5,628 bases of DNA from Mycobacteriaceae bacterium (GTDB taxonomy: Bacteria; Actinomycetota; Actinomycetes; Mycobacteriales; Mycobacteriaceae): the NCBI GenBank assembly GCA_019242135.1, contig JAFAWC010000684.1:1-5628 (forward strand). Reading direction: 5' to 3'. Within the stretch, counting starts at the first letter, position 1. Each line of letters opens with the position of its first letter. Below the pieces are notes generated by a model that made no database searches, had not been told where the DNA came from, and saw only the letters and a list, made by a program, of their open reading frames with translations. Below, one piece after another: positions 1 to 4,416 of this stretch. The position numbers and the translations under genes were made by a program.

Positions 1-995
1 AGGAGCGCCCCGATCGGCAGCGCGACCAAGAATCTCAGAAGCAATCCTGCGGCCTCGTTCTGGTCCATGCCCAGCACACCCTGACCGAACAATTCGACGT
101 CGACCAGGGTGACCATCAGCGCGGCGCCCGCGCACAGCGACGCACCCAGCGCGCACAGAAACGGACCGAACCGGACACCGGCCGGCTCGATCAGACGGGT
201 GCGGGCGAAGCGCTCCCAGATCGCGAACGCGATCGCGGCGGCCAGCGCGCCGCAGATCACCGGCACGCCCCAACTCGGCAACACCTGTTTGCCGTCCGGC
301 GCCGGGTTGTACAGGCCGATTACGGCCAGGCCCAGAGCGATGGCCAGGAGCACGCCGCCGACCACGTCGACCCGCTCCGGCGGACCCTCGGTCCGCTTCC
401 GTGACGGCAGGCTGAAGTGGATCATCACCATCGCGATTCCCGCAAGCGGGACGTTGATCCAGAACACGGCCTGCCAGTGGGTCAGCAGCCACACGATGAA
501 GATGCCGTACAGCGGGCCCAGCACACTGCCCAGTTCCTGGGAGGCGCCGATGCCGCCCAGGACCGCCGCGCGGCTGCGTTGCGACCACAGATCCGCCGCG
601 AGTGCGAACGTCACCGGCAGCAGCGCGCCGCTGGCCGTCCCCTGGATGAAGCGGCCGACGATGAGCATCAACCGATCGTCGGCCAGCGCGGTCACCACCG
701 AGCCGGCCGCGAAGCCGACCAGGCTCAGTTGGAGCATCAGCTTGCGGCCGAAGCGGTCGGACGCACGACCGAGCAACGGCATGGCGGCGATGTAGCCGAG
801 CAGGTACCACGTGATGATCGGAGTGACCTCCTGCACGTGGTTCAAAGCGATTCCGACGTCGGCCATGATGTCGCGCATGATCGTCACGACGACGTACGTG
901 TCGAGCGCACCGAGCAGCACCGCCAGGCAGCCTGCGGTGATCGCGATGCGCCGCTTGGACGTCGCCGTCGCTGCCTCAGGAGTGTCCAGCGCCAT
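1..995 (-). CDS. p55: P55-like MFS exporter (DHA2 family), 3' end outside window
   Basis: Major facilitator transporter of the 14-helix DHA2 drug-exporter type, orthologous by motifs and synteny to M. tuberculosis P55 (Rv1410c). That protein works with LprG in exporting triacylglyceride-type lipids and contributes to drug tolerance (known from the family). 331 codons are visible; P55 is about 518 aa, so the C-terminal third is missing. Reading from ATG 995-993: helix 1 with [16 protein letters not shown] (28-43, membrane Asp32), motif [11 protein letters not shown] (76-85), motif [15 protein letters not shown] (111-124), motif C around [15 protein letters not shown] (150-164, Glu154), and the DHA2 signature [14 protein letters not shown] (173-186). 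Helices 7 and 8 follow at about 211-229 and 241-260. The start codon overlaps the lprG stop by one base (TGATG), so the two genes are probably translationally coupled in one operon. The frame is intact throughout the visible part. Confidence 0.95.
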   Translation of the reverse strand, partial: MALDTPEAATATSKRRIAITAGCLAVLLGALDTYVVVTIMRDIMADVGIALNHVQEVTPIITWYLLGYIAAMPLLGRASDRFGRKLMLQLSLVGFAAGSVVTALADDRLMLIVGRFIQGTASGALLPVTFALAADLWSQRSRAAVLGGIGASQELGSVLGPLYGIFIVWLLTHWQAVFWINVPLAGIAMVMIHFSLPSRKRTEGPPERVDVVGGVLLAIALGLAVIGLYNPAPDGKQVLPSWGVPVICGALAAAIAFAIWERFARTRLIEPAGVRFGPFLCALGASLCAGAALMVTLVDVELFGQGVLGMDQNEAAGLLLRFLVALPIGAL

Positions 996-1702
996 CAGAC
1001 ACCCGGCGGCTTTTGCACGTCGACCGGCTCGTTCCACTTCGACAACGTCATCTGGATGCTGTTGCCCGAGCTGGGTTCGAGCTTGACCTGGACCAGGTCG
1101 TGGTTGCCGTCCTCGCGGATCCAGACGGTTGCGGGAACGTTTCCGCCGGAGGCGACCTTGGGGGCGATCTTGTTGACAGCGTCGGCGGTGACCTGACCGG
1201 TGATCTTCACCGTCTGCACACCGTTGACCGTTTCCCGTCCCTGCGCCTTGGGATCGGTGAGGCTCGACAAGATATTGGCCAGGCCGGTGTCGGGGTTGAG
1301 GATCACCGAAATGTCGTAGATATTCGCGGCCGAACCGAAGTCGTTCCACGAGTTGGGGTCCAGCGATCCGTACAGGGTGCCGTTGAGAACGACGAAATCG
1401 GCGTCGACGTCGCCCTCGCCCATGGTGAACCGGGCGTGGCCCTTCGCAGCGACGGCGGGCGTATTGGTGAGGTCACCGCTCACTGTCTTGACCGGGAGGT
1501 GTTCGATCTTTCCCTGGACCGAGAGCTCCAGGTGCGCGCTCTTGAGGTCGCGGGTGGTCTGGGTGGACTGCTTGAGCAGCGTGGCAGCATCGGGCAGATT
1601 AGCCGTCGACTGATTGCTCGACTTCGAACAGCCCGCGGTCAGCGCTACGAACAGGGCAATGGCGACAACAAGGGCGGCAGTACTTCGACAGCGCAAACGC
1701 AT
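995..1702 (-). CDS. lprG: LprG family lipoprotein (LppX_LprAFG domain)
   Basis: Secreted, lipid-anchored glycolipid/triacylglyceride carrier that partners the P55 exporter at the cell envelope (known for M. tuberculosis LprG, Rv1411c). From ATG 1702 the protein has 235 aa, against 236 in M. tuberculosis. It has an Arg-rich n-region, a hydrophobic core, and lipobox LTAGC with the lipidated Cys at residue 25. The mature part carries typical LprG stretches such as [28 protein letters not shown] and [12 protein letters not shown]. An alternative ATG three codons upstream (1711) is in frame. I prefer 1702 because it fits the orthologue length and lies seven bases after a TANNNT hexamer, suggesting a leaderless mRNA; neither start has a clear Shine-Dalgarno. 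The gene ends TGA at 997-995, overlapping the exporter start. Confidence 0.95.
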   Translation of the reverse strand: MRLRCRSTAALVVAIALFVALTAGCSKSSNQSTANLPDAATLLKQSTQTTRDLKSAHLELSVQGKIEHLPVKTVSGDLTNTPAVAAKGHARFTMGEGDVDADFVVLNGTLYGSLDPNSWNDFGSAANIYDISVILNPDTGLANILSSLTDPKAQGRETVNGVQTVKITGQVTADAVNKIAPKVASGGNVPATVWIREDGNHDLVQVKLEPSSGNSIQMTLSKWNEPVDVQKPPGV

Positions 1703-1709
1703 GCCCTGC

Positions 1710-1715
1710 ATCGTA
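1710..1715 (-). promoter_or_regulatory. Candidate -10 element of lprG
   Basis: On the minus strand TACGAT fits the mycobacterial -10 pattern TANNNT and ends seven bases before ATG 1702. That would give transcription starting at or next to the start codon (leaderless). No convincing -35 is seen. If ATG 1711 were the true start this hexamer would overlap it and could not serve as its promoter. Confidence 0.35.
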
Positions 1716-1743
1716 GAGGGTCTAGGTGGAGGGTCTGGGGCAC

Positions 1744-1749
1744 TAGCCT
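1744..1749 (+). promoter_or_regulatory. Candidate -10 element of ribC (leaderless)
   Basis: TAGCCT matches TANNNT, and six bases separate it from GTG 1756, the expected geometry for transcription starting on the first base of the start codon. GTG 1756 is also the start that gives the conserved family N-terminus (Met-Phe-Thr-Gly-Ile-Val-Glu-Glu). No usable Shine-Dalgarno precedes it: GGAGGG at 1728-1733 is too far away. The hexamer lies about 30 bp from the candidate lprG -10 on the other strand. Confidence 0.5.
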
Positions 1750-1755
1750 GTGCTG

Positions 1756-2361
1756 GTGTTCACCGGGATCGTCGAAGAGGTTGGCCGGGTCGTCGAAAAG
1801 ACCGATCTCGCCGACGCTGTCCGACTCCGGATCAGCGGTCCGGTCGTCACGAGCGACGCTTCGCCGGGTGACTCGATCGCGGTCAACGGCGTCTGCCTGA
1901 CGGTGGTGGACGTGCTGCCGGATGGCGAATTCACCACCGACGTGATGGGGGAGACGCTGCACCGCTCGACGCTGCGGCAGGTAGGCGAACGGCCGGACGT
2001 GAACCTGGAGCGGGCCGTCACCATCGAGCGCAGGCTCGGCGGCCACATCGTTTTGGGCCACGTCGACGGAACAGGTTCTGTGATTTCGCGCACGCCCTCC
2101 GAACATTGGGAAGTGGTACGGATCGGGCTTGGGGCCGAACTCGCCCGCTACATCGTCGAAAAGGGGTCGATCGCGGTCGACGGCGTGAGCCTCACCGTGT
2201 CGGGCGTCGGCAACGACGCAGGTCAGAACTGGTTTGAGGTGTCGTTGATCCCAACCACGCTCACCGAGACGACGTTGTCGGGCGTGCCGGTCACGGGTGA
2301 GGTCAATCTCGAGGTCGACGTGATCGCCAAATACGTTGAGCGACTTATGGCGGCTAAATAG
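1756..2361 (+). CDS. ribC: Riboflavin synthase (alpha chain)
   Basis: Catalyses dismutation of two 6,7-dimethyl-8-ribityllumazine molecules to riboflavin, the last step of the pathway; cytosolic trimer in this family. The M. tuberculosis name is ribC (Rv1412); other genomes call it ribE. From GTG 1756 the protein has 201 aa, the usual family length. The two lumazine-binding half-barrels are visible as internal repeats: SIAVNGVCLTV (40-50, Cys47) in the first and SIAVDGVSLTV (138-148, Ser145) in the second. GGHIVLGHVDGTG (95-107) carries His102, and FEVSLIPTT marks the end of the second barrel. An in-frame GTG at 1750 would add two residues before the conserved N-terminus; a weak GGGG lies nine bases upstream of it. 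I prefer 1756. The gene ends TAG and faces the DUF2510 gene convergently. Confidence 0.97.
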   Translation: MFTGIVEEVGRVVEKTDLADAVRLRISGPVVTSDASPGDSIAVNGVCLTVVDVLPDGEFTTDVMGETLHRSTLRQVGERPDVNLERAVTIERRLGGHIVLGHVDGTGSVISRTPSEHWEVVRIGLGAELARYIVEKGSIAVDGVSLTVSGVGNDAGQNWFEVSLIPTTLTETTLSGVPVTGEVNLEVDVIAKYVERLMAAK

Positions 2362-2501
2362 GCGCTACCAGCATAAACAGGCCAATTCTGCGAATCACCC
2401 CACTACAAGCGACTGCCGCCGCCACCCGCCTTTATCACGAGCCATAACTTGGGTCTCCAGCCCCTGCGCAAGAAAGGGTCTCATGGCCGCGGCCCGCCGG
2501 G
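2362..2501. other. Convergent spacer between ribC and DUF2510 gene
   Basis: 140 bp between two stop codons facing each other. I see no gene. There is a 10-bp palindrome GGCCGCGGCC at 2485-2494 but no stem followed by a T-run, so no intrinsic terminator can be supported on either strand. This spacer marks the left edge of the segment that separates the rib genes. Confidence 0.5.
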
Positions 2502-3023
2502 TTAGTTCCACCGGCTGCCGTCCCAGTAGCGCTGGGTTGGGCCACCGGCCGGGTCTGGGTACCAGCCGGGCGGTGGTGAAGTCGGCGTCATCTGGCGGGG
2601 AGCGGGGGCCGGCGAAGACAACGCACTGCGCCACTCTTTGCGGGCCCGACGTTCAGCAACGATGTAAGCAAGACCGATCACACCACCGCGGCCTGGTCGG
2701 AGAAATCCAACAATCCAACTAGGGTCGTTGCCTCGGCTGATCTGAAACACACTACCCATGCTGGTTTTCGGCCAGTTGATGCTGCACCCATTGCGGTGAT
2801 ACTCGAAAACCGTCACATGCTGGCCGGCCTTGAGGCGCTGGTTGAGGTCCGGTATCCGGAGTCTCTCAGCGATCCAACCGGCATATCCCGCCGGGCTGGT
2901 AAGGGTGAACCGGACCGTCGAATTCGTGAGCTTCAGCTCCCCTATGGGGATATTGAAGACGTTGACAAACCCAAGGCTGTGCAACAGATACGCCCCGGTT
3001 CGAGGCGGCGGGGTCACCTGCAT
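2502..3023 (-). CDS. DUF2510 domain protein, function unknown
   Basis: 173-aa protein whose last 23 residues are a textbook DUF2510 motif: PPGWYPDP at 151-158, then RYWDGSRWN at 165-173, with the stop directly after it. DUF2510 is a short Trp/Tyr-rich domain common in actinobacterial membrane and envelope-associated proteins, with no established activity. Here it sits at the extreme C-terminus. The N-terminal 130 residues are not recognised. They contain a beta-rich looking stretch with a Cys-Ser-Ile-Asn-Trp-Pro segment (80-85) and a moderately hydrophobic segment (about 102-123) that is too broken by Arg/Gly to call a membrane span. A Pro/Ala/Ser linker (136-151) precedes the motif. ATG 3023 is supported by GAGG at 3033-3030, six bases upstream. 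Third-position GC looks lower than in ribC, consistent with an accessory gene. It is the only minus-strand gene between ribC and ribBA. Confidence 0.85.
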   Translation of the reverse strand: MQVTPPPRTGAYLLHSLGFVNVFNIPIGELKLTNSTVRFTLTSPAGYAGWIAERLRIPDLNQRLKAGQHVTVFEYHRNGCSINWPKTSMGSVFQISRGNDPSWIVGFLRPGRGGVIGLAYIVAERRARKEWRSALSSPAPAPRQMTPTSPPPGWYPDPAGGPTQRYWDGSRWN

Positions 3024-3142
3024 CAGACACCTCGCTGGCCGCGTCCTGCCACAACTCCTGCAATGGTGCAGCCTACTACCGCAGAGGCGTCGACGCGGCG
3101 AGCCTGTTTTTGCTGGAGCGCCTATCGGGATTGAACTTTTTC

Positions 3143-3171
3143 GACGGCCAAACAGAGACGGCCAAACAAGA
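3143..3171. repeat. Tandem repeat, unit GACGGCCAAACA(A)GA
   Basis: Two near-perfect head-to-tail copies: 14 bp at 3143-3156 and 15 bp at 3157-3171, differing by one extra A. They are followed by a decayed third start, GACGCCGAAC, at 3172-3181. The repeat lies in the spacer upstream of the DUF2510 gene and outside any supported gene. Confidence 0.8.
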
Positions 3172-3392
3172 GACGCCGAACCCGTTCTAGCAGTGAAATT
3201 TCATCACCAGAGATCACCTTTGACGAATGCCCCGCGCCTCTCGCGACGCTGCCGAATGAAAAGGGCCGGGCGTCTCCATGGGGCTTCTGGTCTCAACTGA
3301 CCCCCGCAAATCCAGTCAGACGGAGATTTCCACCACATCAGACACCTCTTTCGTGTCGTTTCGTTGGGCGTACCGCGGGTAGCCCGTACATC

Positions 3393-3412
3393 GACCCCTA
3401 TAGACCCCTAGA
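3393..3412. repeat. Direct repeat GACCCCTA at 10-bp period
   Basis: GACCCCTATA (3393-3402) is followed directly by GACCCCTAGA (3403-3412), so the 8-mer GACCCCTA recurs at exactly one helical turn. It lies about 40 bp upstream of ATG 3452 and includes a TATAGA segment (3399-3404) that could be part of a promoter. One-turn spacing is what a dimeric or tandem DNA-binding regulator would use, but this is inference. Confidence 0.6.
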
Positions 3413-3451
3413 GAAGGTCACTGGGGCGGTAATAGTCGATTGGATGAAGTT

Positions 3452-3682
3452 ATGAGCAGCACTGGACAAACGAGTGAGGGCGGGGCACGAACCGGCGGTG
3501 CGACTGGGCCTGTTGAGGATGCCGAGTACAAGTCGCCGGCACCCGAGTCGACACCGGGGGGAGCCACCGCGTCACCCGCGGATGAGCAGCCGGCCTCGGA
3601 GGCGCCGGAGACCGAACGCGACCCCCAGGGGACCGGACCGAGTCACGTCGCTGGTACAGGGCGCGCCGACGACGCACCCTAA
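3452..3682 (+). CDS. Small acidic, disordered hypothetical protein
   Basis: 76 aa from ATG 3452, or 80 aa from an in-frame TTG at 3440. No family is recognised. The composition is Ala/Pro/Glu/Gly/Thr/Ser-rich with many acidic residues, few hydrophobic ones, no Cys and a single Tyr, so it is predicted to be intrinsically disordered with no membrane segment or signal peptide. Other reading frames over the same bases give Arg/His/Pro-rich products, which makes this frame the likelier one. The ribosome site is weak for both starts. It would be the first gene of the small plus-strand run; the next candidate begins 33 bases after its stop. Moderately sure that it is a gene, with no idea of its job. 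Confidence 0.5.
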   Translation: MSSTGQTSEGGARTGGATGPVEDAEYKSPAPESTPGGATASPADEQPASEAPETERDPQGTGPSHVAGTGRADDAP

Positions 3683-3715
3683 GTCAAGCTATCCAGGCCG
3701 ATAACACAGGAGCGG

Positions 3716-3916
3716 TTGACCGAGCACGCTAAGACATTGAGCCGCGACCCAATTACGCAGCCACGCGACCCGGACACCAGCCAGGCTCGCGCCACCCGGG
3801 GGCCGGCGTGGTTGGCTGGCAACTTCTGCGGGAAACGGAGGTGCCCGGTGGCTGGTAATTGGTCTGGTTTTGGTTATCGAACGCAGGGGTACAAGTTTGC
3901 TTGCGACCCTCATTGA
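3716..3916 (+). CDS. Small Cys/His protein, possible zinc-binding hypothetical
   Basis: 66-aa frame starting at TTG 3716, with AGGAG at 3708-3712 only three bases upstream, a poor spacing. The N-terminal half is polar and charged (Thr-Glu-His-Ala-Lys onward). The C-terminal half has Cys38, Cys43, Cys63 and His66 with aromatic/glycine residues between, ending CDPH then TGA. A C-x4-C ... C-x2-H arrangement could bind a metal ion, though this is inferred from spacing only. Third-position GC is 37/45 for codons 1-45 but only 8/21 for the last 21, so either the tail is atypical or the frame is disturbed near 3850. It has the same reading frame as both the preceding and following small genes. Uncertain call. 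Confidence 0.35.
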   Translation: MTEHAKTLSRDPITQPRDPDTSQARATRGPAWLAGNFCGKRRCPVAGNWSGFGYRTQGYKFACDPH

Positions 3917-3934
3917 GGATCGTTTCCTTAATTA

Positions 3935-4030
3935 ATGGAGTGCGGCCATGCGCAATTCTTGGGTATCACTCTGCACCATGAGTACAAGGCGTTGCTGGAC
4001 GCACGGCGCGGCGAGGAGCGGTTGGGGTGA
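3935..4030 (+). CDS. 31-aa hypothetical protein coupled to membrane peptide
   Basis: ATG 3935 to TGA 4028-4030. The product begins Met-Glu-Cys-Gly-His and ends with the charged helix-like stretch HHEYKALLDARRGEERLG (14-31). Third codon positions are G or C in 25 of 31 codons in an otherwise AT-richer patch, which argues for real coding. There is no good Shine-Dalgarno (GAGG at 3915-3918 is 16 bases away). The stop overlaps the next start as GTGA, the usual signature of translational coupling. No family is recognised. It could also be the surviving end of a longer decayed gene, because stops in the same frame lie just upstream (3914, 3929). Confidence 0.4.
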   Translation: MECGHAQFLGITLHHEYKALLDARRGEERLG

Positions 4031-4155
4031 TCTTGCTTTGCGGCCTGTCCACCATCCCCGGCTGGATAGTGCTGGTCTTCCTGGTCTGGGGTGTAATTCG
4101 GAGCGGAAGTACAACACGCGGTCCAATGGGCACCAATCGAGATCGAGAAGGTTGA
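4027..4155 (+). CDS. 42-aa single-span membrane protein, hypothetical
   Basis: GTG 4027 overlaps the TGA of the preceding 31-aa frame by four bases. The product is hydrophobic from residue 2 to 24, including PGWIVLVFLVWGVI (11-24), followed by an Arg-rich polar tail: a single membrane span with the C-terminus probably in the cytoplasm. Third positions are G/C in 19 of the first 21 codons but only 6 of the last 21. The break is near 4090. The +1 frame after it (4097-4201) reads 35 codons, 22 of them G/C-ending, so a one-base shift may have changed the original tail. Function is unknown; small coupled membrane proteins occur in phage, toxin-antitoxin and envelope-stress settings, none of which is demonstrated here. 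Confidence 0.45.
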   Translation: MILLCGLSTIPGWIVLVFLVWGVIRSGSTTRGPMGTNRDREG

Positions 4156-4355
4156 CGTTGCGGCGGACCCGGTAGCCCGCTACCAATTACGGAGGCGTGG
4201 GTAGCGCGGTTTGAGGGACAGTGCCGAGAGTCCTCCCGGTCTAACATATTTACGCCCATAACGCTCGTCCGCGACCTCATGCTAGCTGGCAATTGCATAA
4301 CGCCTGGTCACGGCTAGTCGCCGAGTATGTCGAAAAGCTGATTCGCACAGGTCAC

Positions 4356-4361
4356 TAGACT
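4356..4361 (+). promoter_or_regulatory. Candidate -10 element of ribBA
   Basis: TAGACT matches TANNNT and would start transcription near 4368, leaving a leader of about 50 bases with its own Shine-Dalgarno. No clear -35 is visible, as is common for mycobacterial promoters. The insert places this gene far from ribC, so a promoter of its own is expected. Confidence 0.35.
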
Positions 4362-4373
4362 GGCATGGGAGCA

Positions 4374-4389
4374 GCGCCTGCGCGGGCGC
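4374..4389 (+). other. GC-rich hairpin in ribBA leader
   Basis: GCGCC (4374-4378) pairs with GGCGC (4385-4389) across the loop TGCGCG. More GC-rich sequence, able to form competing pairs, follows up to the Shine-Dalgarno AGGAG at 4403-4407, which is nine bases before ATG 4417. It may modulate translation start; no known riboswitch class is matched. Confidence 0.3.
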
Positions 4390-4416
4390 CGCGCCGCGGT
4401 GAAGGAGTAGCCGGCC

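Larger units (their letters stand above)
3024..3439. other. Gene-poor spacer upstream of DUF2510 gene and small-gene run
   Basis: About 415 bp between two divergent genes, with no convincing gene. It contains two short tandem repeats, listed separately, and a second copy of the 13-bp sequence that covers the DUF2510 ribosome site and start (3336-3348). That second copy would start a 44-codon minus-strand frame, ATG 3338 to TGA 3204, with the same GAGG spacing. Its product begins Met-Trp-Trp-Lys and is Arg/Trp-rich, with third-position GC of 27/44, so I do not call it a gene. Promoters for the genes on both sides should lie here but none is clear. Confidence 0.5.
4156..4416. other. Spacer and leader upstream of ribBA
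   Basis: About 260 bp with no complete gene. The left part (to 4204) continues the start-less +1 frame discussed under the membrane peptide. GGTAGC at 4171-4176 and GCTACC at 4179-4184 form a six-base inverted repeat with a two-base gap, and no T-run follows. The right part holds a candidate -10, a GC-rich hairpin and the ribBA ribosome site. I searched for an FMN riboswitch and do not find one. Confidence 0.5.

Noticed and set aside
109..1196. Long plus-strand open frames over the P55 and lprG genes
   Set aside because: They are antisense shadows of GC-rich genes with clear family motifs on the minus strand.
2993..3018. GGTTCGA-containing stretch resembling a tRNA T-loop
   Set aside because: It lies within the DUF2510 coding region, lacks a pairing stem and has no cloverleaf around it.
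3112..3140. Minus-strand sequence with GTTCAATCCC followed by GGCGCTCCA, like the 3' end of a tRNA or an attachment site
   Set aside because: The presumed T-stem does not pair, no matching 5' acceptor or anticodon arm lies upstream, and no integrase or second copy is present.
3204..3338. 44-codon minus-strand frame with a good ribosome site
   Set aside because: Third-position GC is 27/44, the product is Arg/Trp-rich and unlike a folded protein, and no family is recognised; kept only as a note in the spacer entry.
3741..3935. Open frame ending in a membrane-like segment whose TAA overlaps ATG 3935 (TAATG)
   Set aside because: It has no ATG or GTG start, and only 19 of its last 40 codons end in G/C; the overlap may be chance.
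4086..4105. Stretch GGGGTGTAATTCGG resembling part of an FMN riboswitch upstream of ribBA
   Set aside because: Only this short core resembles the element. The ACCGGCGGT and the GAGCC...GCCGAC conserved blocks and the closing helix are absent, and the bases lie in the membrane-peptide frame.
3948..4175. 75-codon frame from ATG 3948 with GGAG seven bases upstream
   Set aside because: Despite the better ribosome site, the product is Arg/Ser/Trp-rich; the overlapping 31-aa and membrane frames have stronger codon bias and natural composition.
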